Origin: Kitasatospora aureofaciens
GTDB taxonomy: Bacteria; Actinomycetota; Actinomycetes; Streptomycetales; Streptomycetaceae
Assembly: GCF_001188955.3 (NCBI RefSeq)
Contig: NZ_JPRF03000054.1
Coordinates: forward strand, 248,001 to 312,000
DNA: 64,000 nt
Direction of reading: 5' to 3'
Shown: piece by piece, positions 50,432-58,723 of the stretch
How the letters are laid out: each line of letters starts with the position of its first letter
How positions within the stretch are numbered: the stretch's first letter is position 1
Translations under genes and position numbers: made by a program
The notes under the pieces: generated by a model
Told to the model about the DNA's origin: nothing
The model's database searches: none
The model's input: only the letters and a program-made list of their open reading frames with translations

Positions 50432-50605
50432 CTAGATCTGCTCGGGTGTCAGCAGGCCGCGCTGGTAGGCGCGGACCAGGTGCTTGGGGACGAGGTGACG
50501 ACGGCCGTCGATCTCGATCGGGACCAGATCCGGGGCGGTGGCCTTCCACTGGGCCCGGCGGTGCCGGGTGTTGCTGCGGGACGTCTTGCGCTTGGGTACG
50601 GCCAT
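50432..50605 (-). CDS. rpmF: 50S ribosomal protein bL32, zinc-free paralog
   Basis: 57 residues starting MAVPKRKTSRSNTRHRRAQW, the bL32 signature, with GAAAGGGG 7 nt before the ATG. It has no cysteine, so it is the zinc-independent form that replaces the Cys-containing bL32 under zinc limitation. It is last in the minus-strand unit bL28-uS14-(CobW tail)-bL32. Confidence 0.92.
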   Translation of the reverse strand: MAVPKRKTSRSNTRHRRAQWKATAPDLVPIEIDGRRHLVPKHLVRAYQRGLLTPEQI

Positions 50606-50651
50606 GGGCGATTCCCCTTTCGGAAGTTGGTGTTGAACGGGCTGCCGGTGC

Positions 50652-50942
50652 TCAGGCCACCGGGTCGAGCATGTCGTCGAAGGCGTCCGGCAGGTGCTTC
50701 CAGCCCTCCTCTCCGGAGGCGAGTTCCTCGTCGGTGAGCAGGCACGAGTCGAGCAGCTCGACGATCCCGTCGGCGTCCAAGCCCTCGGCGGTGAAGCAGA
50801 GTTGCTGCACCCGGTCGCCGTGGACCGGGTCCCAGTCCAGGGCGGCCGCCGCCCGCCGCTGCGGCGGGTACAGCTCCCAGGAGGCATCCGGCAGCGAGGC
50901 CAGCCACGGGCCGCACTCCTCGACCACGAGGCTCCGGGCGCA
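50652..50942 (-). pseudogene. C-terminal remnant of CobW/COG0523 GTPase
   Basis: About 95 residues: LVVEECGPWLASLPDASWEL, RRAAAALDWDPVHGDRVQQL and ELLDSCLLTDEELASGEEGW match the C-terminal domain of COG0523 metallochaperone GTPases (about 370-400 residues). No GTPase domain (GxxGxGKT, CxCC) is present before the uS14 stop at 50972, only 30 bp away. It lies where a Zur-controlled cobW gene normally sits among zinc-free ribosomal proteins. An ATG at 50927 could express 91 residues without GTPase activity. Confidence 0.75.
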
Positions 50943-50971
50943 GCCCGCGGCGCGACCGTCGGTGGGCCGGG

Positions 50972-51277
50972 CTACCAGCTCGACCTGCGCACTCCGGGCA
51001 GCTGGCCGGCATGCGCCAGGGTGCGCAGGTTGATCCGGGAGAGGCCGAAGGCACGGAGGTAGCCGCGTGGGCGTCCGTCCACGCTGTCGCGGTTGCGGAC
51101 CCGGGTGGCGCTGGCGTCGCGGGGCTGGCGCTGCAACTCGGCCTGAGCAGCCGCCCGCTCGGCGGGGCTGCCGGCCGGGGAGGTGATGGTCCGCTTCAGC
51201 TCCGGCCGCCGCTCGGCATGCCGGGCGACGACGACGCGGCGCTGCTCATTCTTGGCGATCTTGCTCTGCTTGGCCAT
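50972..51277 (-). CDS. rpsN: 30S ribosomal protein uS14, zinc-free paralog
   Basis: 101 residues beginning MAKQSKIAKNEQRRVVVARH and ending in the conserved LRAFGLSRINLRTLAHAGQLPGV. It is the long form without the CxxC...CxxC zinc ribbon. Its ATG shares one base with the bL28 stop (TGATG), so it is translated with bL28. Expected to be induced by zinc starvation via Zur. Confidence 0.95.
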   Translation of the reverse strand: MAKQSKIAKNEQRRVVVARHAERRPELKRTITSPAGSPAERAAAQAELQRQPRDASATRVRNRDSVDGRPRGYLRAFGLSRINLRTLAHAGQLPGVRRSSW

Positions 51278-51513
51278 CAGACCTTCTCCCCGCGGGCGCG
51301 GATGCGGGTGACGGCCGCCTCGATGCCGATCGTGTCGACGGTCTTGATGCCCTTGGCACTGAGGGTGAGGCGGACGTACCGGCCCTCGCTGGGCAGCCAG
51401 TAGCGCTTGCGCTGGATGTTGGGATCGAACCGGCGGCTGGTGCGACGGTGCGAGTGGGAGATGGTGTTGCCGAATCCCGGCCTCCGGCCGGTGAGCTGGC
51501 AGTGGGCGGACAT
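51277..51513 (-). CDS. rpmB: 50S ribosomal protein bL28, zinc-free paralog
   Basis: 78 residues from the ATG at 51513 (MSAHCQLTGRRPGFGNTISH). The family signature GNTISHSHRRTSRRFDPNIQ is present. Only one cysteine remains in the place of the usual CxxC pairs, so zinc binding is unlikely. It is the first gene of the minus-strand operon and is divergent from bL33, with the Zur-like site between them. A longer frame from 51585 would read through that region and is rejected. Confidence 0.95.
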   Translation of the reverse strand: MSAHCQLTGRRPGFGNTISHSHRRTSRRFDPNIQRKRYWLPSEGRYVRLTLSAKGIKTVDTIGIEAAVTRIRARGEKV

Positions 51514-51598
51514 CGCGCCTCCGAAAGAGCAGGACTGGTCGCGGCCTCGGCCCGGGAATGCCGTGGCCGCAGGTGACGTTGCCACACTACACGCCTAA

Positions 51599-51622
51599 TG
51601 GAAACGAAAACCATTTCGCTAT
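51599..51622. promoter_or_regulatory. Candidate Zur operator between divergent ribosomal protein units
   Basis: An AT-rich patch with TGGAAACGAAAACCA and the overlapping perfect dyad CGAAA-ACCA-TTTCG. It resembles the actinomycete Zur box (TGAAAATGATTTTCA-like) and is the only AT-rich spot in the 150-bp divergent region. It would control bL28-uS14-bL32 on one side and bL33-bL31B on the other. Confidence 0.6.
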
Positions 51623-51663
51623 AAGGTGGCTCAACCGTCACCGATCCGCCCCAGGAGGACACC

Positions 51664-51828
51664 GTGGCCCGCAACGACCTGCGCCCGATCATCAAACTCC
51701 GCTCCACCGCCGGTACCGGCTACACGTACGTGACCCGCAAGAACCGGCGCAACGACCCGGACCGGCTCGTCCTGCGCAAGTACGACCCCGTGCTCGGTCG
51801 CCACACCGAGTTCCGCGAGGAACGCTGA
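51664..51828 (+). CDS. rpmG: 50S ribosomal protein bL33, zinc-free paralog
   Basis: 54 residues from a GTG at 51664 with AGGAGG 5 nt upstream. It reads VARNDLRPIIKLRSTAGTGY, then YVTRKNRRNDPDRLVLRKYD, the bL33 signature, without any cysteine. It is followed 29 bp later by bL31B on the same strand. Confidence 0.95.
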   Translation: MARNDLRPIIKLRSTAGTGYTYVTRKNRRNDPDRLVLRKYDPVLGRHTEFREER

Positions 51829-51857
51829 CCCCACCCCGCCCAGCCAAGGAGAACGTG

Positions 51858-52121
51858 ATGAAGCCCGGCATCCACCCCGCCTACCGCCCCGTCGTCTTCC
51901 GTGACCGCGTCGGCGGGCTGACCTTCCTCACCCGGTCCACCGTCCCCAGTGACCGCACCATCGAGTGGGAGGACGGCAACACCTACCCCGTGATCGACGT
52001 GGAGATCTCCTCCGCCAGCCACCCCTTCTACACCGGCCAGTCCCGCGTGCTCGACACCGCGGGCCGCGTCGAGCGCTTCGAGCGCCGCTACGGCGCCGCG
52101 GCCGCCCGCCGCAAGGGCTGA
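51858..52121 (+). CDS. rpmE2: 50S ribosomal protein bL31, type B (zinc-free)
   Basis: 87 residues with AAGGAG before the ATG. MKPGIHPAYRPVVFRDRVGG and YTGQSRVLDTAGRVERFERR are typical of type B bL31, which lacks the CxxC of the zinc form. In zinc-starved actinomycetes and Bacillus, type B displaces the zinc form from ribosomes and releases zinc. A strong terminator follows. Confidence 0.96.
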   Translation: MKPGIHPAYRPVVFRDRVGGLTFLTRSTVPSDRTIEWEDGNTYPVIDVEISSASHPFYTGQSRVLDTAGRVERFERRYGAAAARRKG

Positions 52122-52142
52122 GACCGGGACCACGTACGAATG

Positions 52143-52178
52143 CCGGTGTGCCCTCTCGGATCCGAGGGGGCACACCGG
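52143..52178. terminator. Bidirectional terminator after bL31B
   Basis: An 18-bp stem, CCGGTGTGCCCTCTCGGA pairing with TCCGAGGGGGCACACCGG with a single G-T wobble and no free loop beyond the centre. It separates bL31B from the convergent AraC gene. Nothing else is seen in 52179-52373. Confidence 0.85.
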
Positions 52179-52373
52179 CGTTCGCGCGTACCGGGGCGGG
52201 TCATCGCAGCCGCAGGTGCTCGATGTGGGCGGCGTCGGCCCGCCACGGGGCGACTGGGGCATGGGCCGGCGCGCATGTCGGGAGTGCCGTGGAGACATCG
52301 GCTCCATGACCCGCTACGGATGAGCCCGGACAGGTACCCGAGGCGCGCCGGCTCCGCCCAGGGCCGATCTCCG

Positions 52374-53309
52374 TCACCGGCCCGCGATCGGAACGGCCTT
52401 CTGGCGCACGCGCGCCCGGTAGCGCTGCGGCGACTCCCCGACAACGCGCTTGAAGGCCGTGCTGAACGCGCTCTCCGAGCCGTAGCCCAGCTCGGCGGCG
52501 AGCGCTGCGACGCGGGCGTCGCCGTTCCGCAGCGCGCGCTGGGCCAGCAGCATGCGCCACCGGCCCAGGTAGGTGAGCGGCGGTACACCGGCGGCCTCGC
52601 GGAACCGCTCCGCGAATGTGGTCCGGGACATCGCGGCGGCGCGCGCCAACTCCTCCAGCCCCCAGGCGCGTTCGGGGCGGCCGTGGAGCAGGTCGACGGC
52701 GGGGCGCAGGCGCTCGTCGACGAGCAGGCGCAGCCAGCCGGAGGGCAGGAGGGTCTGGTCGACGTAGCAGCGCAGCACCTCCAGCAGGAGCAGTTGGCCG
52801 TACTGCCGGATCGCGAAGGCCGAGCCGAGCCGGTCGCCGGTCGCCTCGTCGAAGAGCCGCAGCAGGGCGGCGAGCAGCCGGTCCCCGTCCGCGGCGGAGG
52901 ACCGGATGTGGGCCACCGGCGGAAGCGACTCCAGCAGTAGCGTCCGCCCGGCCTCGTTCACGCTGACGCACCCGCCGATCACGACGTCGTCGACGGCAGG
53001 GTCCGAGCCCGCGAAGCGGGCGGTGGCGAAGTCCGACTCCGGTCGGACCTCGCGGCGCGGCGCCGCGCCGGCCTCGAAGGCCACCCACGAGCGCCCGGTG
53101 AGGATCGCCACGTCACCCGCCACGAGGTCGATCGGTTCGACGACGCCGTCGGTGGTGAGCCGGGTGCGCCCGCTCACCACCGCGAAGAACTTGACCGGAT
53201 CGGTCAGCGGACCGCGGCCCCACCAACCGCCGCGGGCCGCGATCCCGCCGGTCAGCACGCTGCGCACCTCGACCAGGTCGAGCGCCTCGGAGAGTCGGTC
53301 GGGATCCAT
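52374..53309 (-). CDS. AraC family transcriptional regulator with cupin sensor
   Basis: 311 residues from the ATG at 53309. The N-terminal half is a cupin-type AraC binding domain (VKFFAVVSGRTRLTTDG, DVAILTGRSWV); the C-terminal half has both AraC helix-turn-helix units: WGLEELARAAAMSRTTFAER and VAALAAELGYGSESAFSTAF. It is divergent from the aldo/keto reductase gene with 106 bp between the starts and is its probable regulator. The effector is unknown. Confidence 0.92.
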   Translation of the reverse strand: MDPDRLSEALDLVEVRSVLTGGIAARGGWWGRGPLTDPVKFFAVVSGRTRLTTDGVVEPIDLVAGDVAILTGRSWVAFEAGAAPRREVRPESDFATARFAGSDPAVDDVVIGGCVSVNEAGRTLLLESLPPVAHIRSSAADGDRLLAALLRLFDEATGDRLGSAFAIRQYGQLLLLEVLRCYVDQTLLPSGWLRLLVDERLRPAVDLLHGRPERAWGLEELARAAAMSRTTFAERFREAAGVPPLTYLGRWRMLLAQRALRNGDARVAALAAELGYGSESAFSTAFKRVVGESPQRYRARVRQKAVPIAGR

Positions 53310-53415
53310 GTCCGTACTCTCGCGCAAGAAATCGGGATTCACAAGGATTCAAAGTCCGGCGACCGACAGACAGGCTGGTGTCAGCGACCCAGCAGGAAGA
53401 CCTGAAGGAGACACT

Positions 53416-54444
53416 GTGCGCTACCGCAGCCTCGGCCGGACCGGAATCAAGGTCAGCCCCTACGCCCTCGGCGCGATGATGTTCGGCGCCCTCGGCAACC
53501 CCGACCACGACGACTGCGTCCGCATCATCCACCGGGCGCTCGACGCCGGCATCAATCTCGTCGACACCGCCGACAGGTACGCTCACGGCGAGTCGGAGGA
53601 GATCGTCGGCCGGGCGCTGAAGGGACGGCGGGCCGACGTCGTGCTCGCGACCAAGGCCCGGAGCCCGATGAGCGACGAGCCGAACCACCAGGGCGCGTCC
53701 CGGCGCTGGCTGGTGCGCGCGCTGGAGGACTCGCTGCGCCGCCTCGACACCGACTACGTGGACGTCTACCAGATCCACCGCCCGGACCCCGACACGGACA
53801 TCGAGGAGACCCTCGCGGCCCTCACCGATCTGCAGCGGGCCGGCAAGATCCGCACCTTCGGCACGTCGGCCCTGCCGGCCTCCGACATCGTCCGGGCGCA
53901 CTGGGTCGCCGAGCGGCGCGGGCTGGCCCGGCCGCGCACCGAGCAGCCGGTCTACTCGATCCTGAACCGGGGCATCGAGTGCGAAGTACTCCCGGTGGCG
54001 CAGGAGTTCGGCATGGGCACCCTGGTCTGGTCGCCCCTCGGCGGCGGCCTGCTGACGGGGCGGTACCGCAAGGGCCGGGCGGCCGCGACGCACCGGTCCA
54101 GGTACGGCTTCCGGCACCTCGCGGACGACCGCCGGCTCGACGTGGTCGAGCAGCTCATCCCGCTGGCCGAGGAGGCCGGCCTGCCGCTCACGCACCTCGC
54201 GATGGGCTTCGTGCTCGCTCACCCGGGCGTGACGTCCGCCCTCCTCGGACCGCGGACCATGGAACACCTGGAGGACCTGCTCGCGGGCGTCGACGTCGCC
54301 CTCACCGACGACGTGCTGGACCGGATCGACGCGATCGTGCCGCCCGGCACCGACACCGGCACGCTCGACATGGCCTACCAGCCGCCGGCCCTCCAGCGCC
54401 CCGAACTGCGCCGCCGACCGAGCGGCGAGCGCGCGGCGGCATGA
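53416..54444 (+). CDS. Aldo/keto reductase
   Basis: 342 residues from the GTG at 53416, with GAAGGAG upstream. TIM-barrel AKR with the catalytic tetrad region: DTADRYAHGESE holds the Asp and Tyr, ATKAR the Lys, and YQIHRPDPDTDIEE the His. Opening VRYRSLGRTGIKVSPYALG is typical of the Tas/YajO-like group using NADPH. The substrate is unknown. Paired with a divergent AraC regulator that may respond to an aldehyde or related compound. Confidence 0.93.
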   Translation: MRYRSLGRTGIKVSPYALGAMMFGALGNPDHDDCVRIIHRALDAGINLVDTADRYAHGESEEIVGRALKGRRADVVLATKARSPMSDEPNHQGASRRWLVRALEDSLRRLDTDYVDVYQIHRPDPDTDIEETLAALTDLQRAGKIRTFGTSALPASDIVRAHWVAERRGLARPRTEQPVYSILNRGIECEVLPVAQEFGMGTLVWSPLGGGLLTGRYRKGRAAATHRSRYGFRHLADDRRLDVVEQLIPLAEEAGLPLTHLAMGFVLAHPGVTSALLGPRTMEHLEDLLAGVDVALTDDVLDRIDAIVPPGTDTGTLDMAYQPPALQRPELRRRPSGERAAA

Positions 54445-54577
54445 CGTCGGCTCCGGCCGGAGCCCGGCCTGTGCCTGTGGCGCCCCGGCCGGTGTGAGGA
54501 GCAGCGGAAATCACCGTGACGTCCGAGCGGTGGGCGTTCCTGCCGCGCCGGCGCAAGGCCGCCGCCCTGTGGCCGCG

Positions 54578-56131
54578 TCACGGAGCGCCGAGGGCTGCTT
54601 CCTGCCGGTCGAGGTCGTGCTGGAGGCGTCGGCGGGTGGTGTCGCTGATGCGGTGCTCCTCGTAGAGGCGGTGCAGCTCGGTGCTCTGGACGGCGATGAC
54701 CTCGTGGCGCAGCTGGCGGTAGGCGGCGTCGGCGGTGGTGCCGTCAGCGGTCTCGGCGGTGCGGTCGAGGCGGGCGGTGAGGCCACGGCGGACCCGGTCG
54801 ATGGCGGTGTCCGGTACGGCCTCCAGTTCGGCGAGGTGCTCGACGTGGTCGAGGGCGGCACGGTTGAGGGCGTCGTGGGCGTCCTCCTCCTCGCGGGCGG
54901 TGTGCTCGGGTTCGAGGGCGAGCCCGGAGCGGTTGACGACGGCGGCGAGGGTGAGGCCCTGGACGACGAGGGTGAACACGACGACGGCGGTGGTGAGCAC
55001 CAGGACCAGCGGCCGTCCGGCGAGCTTGGTGCCGTCGTCGGCGAGCAGCGGGATGGAGAGCGCGGCGGCGAGCGGCATGACGCCCCGGGTTCCGGCCCAG
55101 GTGACCACCCCGGCGACCCGCCAGGACAGTCGGCCGCCTCCCTGGCTGGGCTTGACCGCCCGGGTCAGCGGCAGTGTGGAGAGCACCCGGACGGCGATCA
55201 GCACAGCAGCGAGCGCAAGTGCCTGCAGCGGCCACCAGCCGGTTCCGGAGGGCAGGTCCCGCACCAGGGTGGGCAGTTCCAGACCGACGATGCTGAACAC
55301 GACGCTCTCCAGCAGGAACACCACCACCGCGTACACGGCGTGCAGCTGCAGCCGGATGTGCGCGTCGGTGAGCCGGTGGCCGGAACGCCCGAGCAACACG
55401 CCCGCGACCACGACGGAGGTGACGCCCGAGGTGTGCGCGGACTCCGCGAGCACGTACGCCGCGTACGGCGTGACGAGGGCGATCACCGTCTCCAGCACCG
55501 GGTCGGTGGTGCGGCGTCGCACCAGCCAGACCAGACCCGCGACGGCGGCGCCGACCACGCTGCCGCCCCCGCCGAGCAGCAGGAACTCCCCACCCGCCGC
55601 CGGCAGGCTCACCGAGGCGCCGACGGCCACCGCGATCCCGATGGCCACCTTGAACAGCACGAGCGAGGTGGCGTCGTTGAACAGGCTCTCCGCCTGCACC
55701 AGGACCTGGACCCGCCCCGGCAGCGCCAGCCGACGACCGAGCGCGGTGACGGCCACCGGATCGGTGCTGGAGAGCACGGCACCCAGCACGAAGGCCATCG
55801 CGGGCGGAAGCCCGGCAACGGCCACGGCCACGAAGCCGACGGCGGCAGCGGAGGCGAAGACCAGACCGAAGGAGAGGATCGTCACCGGCCGCCACACCGT
55901 ACGCAGGTCGCGCAGGGACAGTTCCTCGGCGGAGGCGTACAGCAGCGGCGGCAGGACCACCATGCCGATCACCTGGGGCGGTACGTGCAGCGCGGGGACG
56001 CCGGGTATCAGCGCCACCCCGATGCCCGCCAGCACCAGCAGCGACGGCGCGGGCACACGCAGGCGCTGGGCGAAGGTGGCCACGGCCGTGGCCAGAACCA
56101 CCAGAACGAGAACGATCGCCACAACGTGCAT
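54578..56131 (-). CDS. CPA1-family Na+/H+ antiporter
   Basis: 517 residues from the ATG at 56131. About twelve hydrophobic helices make the antiporter domain, with the ion-site segments VLSSTDPVAVTALGRRLALP and ESLFNDATSLVLFKVAIG and AGTRGVMPLAAAL, all conserved in NhaP/NHE proteins. The last 120 residues are a hydrophilic charged tail (HTAREEEDAHDALNRAALD) that probably regulates activity. It exchanges Na+ or K+ for protons at the membrane. No operon partner. Confidence 0.9.
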   Translation of the reverse strand: MHVVAIVLVLVVLATAVATFAQRLRVPAPSLLVLAGIGVALIPGVPALHVPPQVIGMVVLPPLLYASAEELSLRDLRTVWRPVTILSFGLVFASAAAVGFVAVAVAGLPPAMAFVLGAVLSSTDPVAVTALGRRLALPGRVQVLVQAESLFNDATSLVLFKVAIGIAVAVGASVSLPAAGGEFLLLGGGGSVVGAAVAGLVWLVRRRTTDPVLETVIALVTPYAAYVLAESAHTSGVTSVVVAGVLLGRSGHRLTDAHIRLQLHAVYAVVVFLLESVVFSIVGLELPTLVRDLPSGTGWWPLQALALAAVLIAVRVLSTLPLTRAVKPSQGGGRLSWRVAGVVTWAGTRGVMPLAAALSIPLLADDGTKLAGRPLVLVLTTAVVVFTLVVQGLTLAAVVNRSGLALEPEHTAREEEDAHDALNRAALDHVEHLAELEAVPDTAIDRVRRGLTARLDRTAETADGTTADAAYRQLRHEVIAVQSTELHRLYEEHRISDTTRRRLQHDLDRQEAALGAP

Positions 56132-56294
56132 CGGTGGAAGGACCCCATCGCAAGAACCGGGGTCACCGCCGCCGATCGCCGCAGTCGTCCCCCGCGCCGA
56201 CCAGGCTTCCCGGCACACCTGCGGTCATCTTATCGGAGCATTAGCGGGGAGCGGCAGGGCAGATTCACGGGCGCGCGGCGGCCGGCTTCCCCGA

Positions 56295-57824
56295 TCAGGC
56301 GAACTCGCGCAGGCGCGGCCGCACTCCCAGCGCGGTCAGGGCGAGCGCCGCCACCAGGGCCGCCGCGCCCAGGCCGGCCGTGGTGGCGCCGAGGTCGTCG
56401 TCGGTGGCGGCGACCGCTCCGTCGAAGGCGCGCTGATTGATGGCCTGGTTGTCGTCGAGGGCGGCGCTGAGCACGTCGAAGTCGGCGTTCGACTGGCCCG
56501 GGGTGGTGCCGGTGTCGAAGGTGACCGCCTCCTTGAGCTTGCCCTGGGCGTTCAGCTCGCGGATCTTCCGGTCGTCCCGCTGGTACTGCTGGAAGGCGGT
56601 CAGCACCCGCTCCGCCGCGTCCTGTTCGCCGGGGAAGGTGATGTTGCGCAGTTCGTCGCCGAGGTACCCGCCGAAGCCCACCTGGCCGTGGTCGGCCCGG
56701 TGCTTGTCGGCCAGGGCGGCGAGCTTGTCGTCGTACGTGGCGAGCGCGGCGCCCTCGACCCGTGCGAAGGACTGGGTCTTGTCGAGGAAGCTCTGCTCGT
56801 AGGCGGCCGCCCGGGCGGGGTCGGTCAGGTAGCGGCTCTCGTCCGCGTTCAGGTCGTACGCGACCGCGCGTGCCCGGCTGAGGGCGACCACCGAGTCGAA
56901 GGAGTTGCTCTTGGCGACCACCAGCTGGTGGTCCGCCCGGGAGGTCAGCGTCAGTGCGGTGATCAGCCCGGCGAGAGCGAGCAGGGTGGTGGCGGCCAGC
57001 GGCACGTTCACCAGGCGCCGGAAGCGCACCGCGAGCACCCGCTGCAGCAGCCCGAGGCCGGCCAGGGCCAGCAGCCCGGTGACCAGGATCGTCCACCAGC
57101 CGCCGGACAGGGCGTCGCGCTGGTCGGTGTAGTTGCGATCCACGACGGCCGCGTTGGCCCTGGTCACGTCGTCGACGGCCGGCAGCAGGCGCTGGCGCAG
57201 CAGGTCGGTGGCCTGGTGATAGGCGGCGAGGGCGTCCGCCGAGGGGCGGCCGGCCGGGGCGTGGGCCTGCTCCTCCAGCAGCTGGGCGCGGGCCACCAGC
57301 GCCTCGTACTGGCCGAGTTCGCCGATGACGGTGCGCACGGCCCGCTGCCCGGCCGCGTCGCCGGCCACCGCCTCGGTGACGCGCTGCAGGTCGTTGTCGG
57401 CCTGGGTGCGGCGCTGCTCGTAGGTGTCCAGGGTCTCCTTGCGCAGCTTCGTGTAGTCCGGGTCGGCCCCGAACAGCAGCAGGTTGGCGGCCTGGGCGTC
57501 CATGTCGTTGAGCGCGAAGTAGAGGTCGGCCGAGCGCACCACCTGCGGGGCGGCCTGGTGGCCGATGACGTCCGTGCCGTCCCGAGCGCCGCCCAGGACG
57601 GTGCCGGTCGCCGTGCCGGCGGCGAGCAGGGCCACCAGGCAGAGCCCGGTGAGTCCGCGCACCAGGCGCGGGGTGCTCCACCACGTCCGGCTGCGCCAGG
57701 AGTGGCCGGACCGGTGACGGGGGGCGCGCGGCTCGGGCAGTGGCACGGCTGCCTCCGGTCGCGCCGTCTCCGACGCGACTCTGTTCCCCTCGACAGCCGT
57801 ACCGCTCGACGTTCCCGTTGGCAT
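56295..57824 (-). CDS. Membrane protein with helical extracytoplasmic domains
   Basis: 509 residues from the ATG at 57824. One helix at about 56-76 (LVRGLTGLCLVALLAAGTA), a central pair at about 225-275 (WWTILVTGLLALAGLGLLQ and VPLAATTLLALAGLITALT) and a C-terminal helix (GLGAAALVAALALTALGV). The loops are long helical segments (TLDTYEQRRTQADNDLQRVT; RYLTDPARAAAYEQSFLDKT) reminiscent of four-helix sensor domains. No catalytic or kinase motif. The family is not recognised; similar proteins in streptomycetes stand near signalling genes. Upstream 57825-58048 holds no other gene. Confidence 0.75.
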   Translation of the reverse strand: MPTGTSSGTAVEGNRVASETARPEAAVPLPEPRAPRHRSGHSWRSRTWWSTPRLVRGLTGLCLVALLAAGTATGTVLGGARDGTDVIGHQAAPQVVRSADLYFALNDMDAQAANLLLFGADPDYTKLRKETLDTYEQRRTQADNDLQRVTEAVAGDAAGQRAVRTVIGELGQYEALVARAQLLEEQAHAPAGRPSADALAAYHQATDLLRQRLLPAVDDVTRANAAVVDRNYTDQRDALSGGWWTILVTGLLALAGLGLLQRVLAVRFRRLVNVPLAATTLLALAGLITALTLTSRADHQLVVAKSNSFDSVVALSRARAVAYDLNADESRYLTDPARAAAYEQSFLDKTQSFARVEGAALATYDDKLAALADKHRADHGQVGFGGYLGDELRNITFPGEQDAAERVLTAFQQYQRDDRKIRELNAQGKLKEAVTFDTGTTPGQSNADFDVLSAALDDNQAINQRAFDGAVAATDDDLGATTAGLGAAALVAALALTALGVRPRLREFA

Positions 57825-58048
57825 CGCCGCGCGCCCCCTCCCCCTGTTTTTCACTGGCCGCCGAACCTTCCCCGGAGGAACCCGCCGGGGGCCGGGGTTC
57901 GGCAAACGGTTCGCCGTCAGGCCCCACGCCCGGACGGCGAACCGTTTCCTCGCAGCTCAACCTAGGTTCTGTCGAACGTCCGTCCGTCGTTCCTGATGCG
58001 TCCTTGACGCCTTCGACGACCGTCTTGACGCAGCATTGGCGCCGAAGG

Positions 58049-58723
58049 TCAGGGCTCGTACCGGTAACCGATCCCGGGCTCGGTGATCAGGTGGCGCGGC
58101 CGGGCCGGGTCGGGTTCGAGCTTGCGCCGCAGGCCGGAGAAGTAGACCCGCAGGTAGTTGCCGCGGCTCTCCGCCTCCGGCCCCCAGACCTCGGTCAGGA
58201 TCTGCCGCCCGGGCACCAGCCGGCCGGGATTGGCCAGCAGCAGGGCGAGGATGCGCCACTCGGTCGGGGTCAGGCGGACCGGGCCGTCCGGGCCGGTGAC
58301 GGTGCCCGCGTCGAGGTCGACGGCGTTCGGCCCGATCCGCGCGGCCGACTGGAGCGCGGGTGCGGCGGGCCGCCGCAGAACCGCGCGCAGTCGGGCCATG
58401 AGCTCGTCCACGATGAACGGCTTGGTCACGTAGTCGTCCGCCCCCGCGTCGAACGCGCGGAGCTTGTCCTCGATGCCGTCCCGCCCGGTCAGCACGATGA
58501 TCGGCACGCTCAACGTGGAGCGGATGCCCACGATCACGTTCACCCCGTCGAGGTCCGGCAGGCCGAGGTCGAGCAGGATGGCGTCGGGCGGCGCCTGGCC
58601 CGCCGAGTCCAGGGCTTCCTGGCCGGTGGCCGCGGTGAGTACCGAGTAGTGCCTGGCCTGCAGGTTGATCCGTAGGGTGCGCAGCAGCGCCGGCTCGTCG
58701 TCCACCACGAGGATGTGGCTCAC
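58049..58723 (-). CDS. kdpE: KdpE response regulator
   Basis: 224 residues of OmpR type: receiver with phospho-acceptor D52 (AILLDLGLPDLDG), conserved K101 in VTKPF, and a winged helix with LTPTEWRILALLLANPGRLV and YLRVYFSGLRRKLEPDP. It activates kdp transcription on K+ limitation. The start overlaps the kdpD stop by 4 bp (ATGA). It is last in the operon. Confidence 0.95.
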   Translation of the reverse strand: MSHILVVDDEPALLRTLRINLQARHYSVLTAATGQEALDSAGQAPPDAILLDLGLPDLDGVNVIVGIRSTLSVPIIVLTGRDGIEDKLRAFDAGADDYVTKPFIVDELMARLRAVLRRPAAPALQSAARIGPNAVDLDAGTVTGPDGPVRLTPTEWRILALLLANPGRLVPGRQILTEVWGPEAESRGNYLRVYFSGLRRKLEPDPARPRHLITEPGIGYRYEP

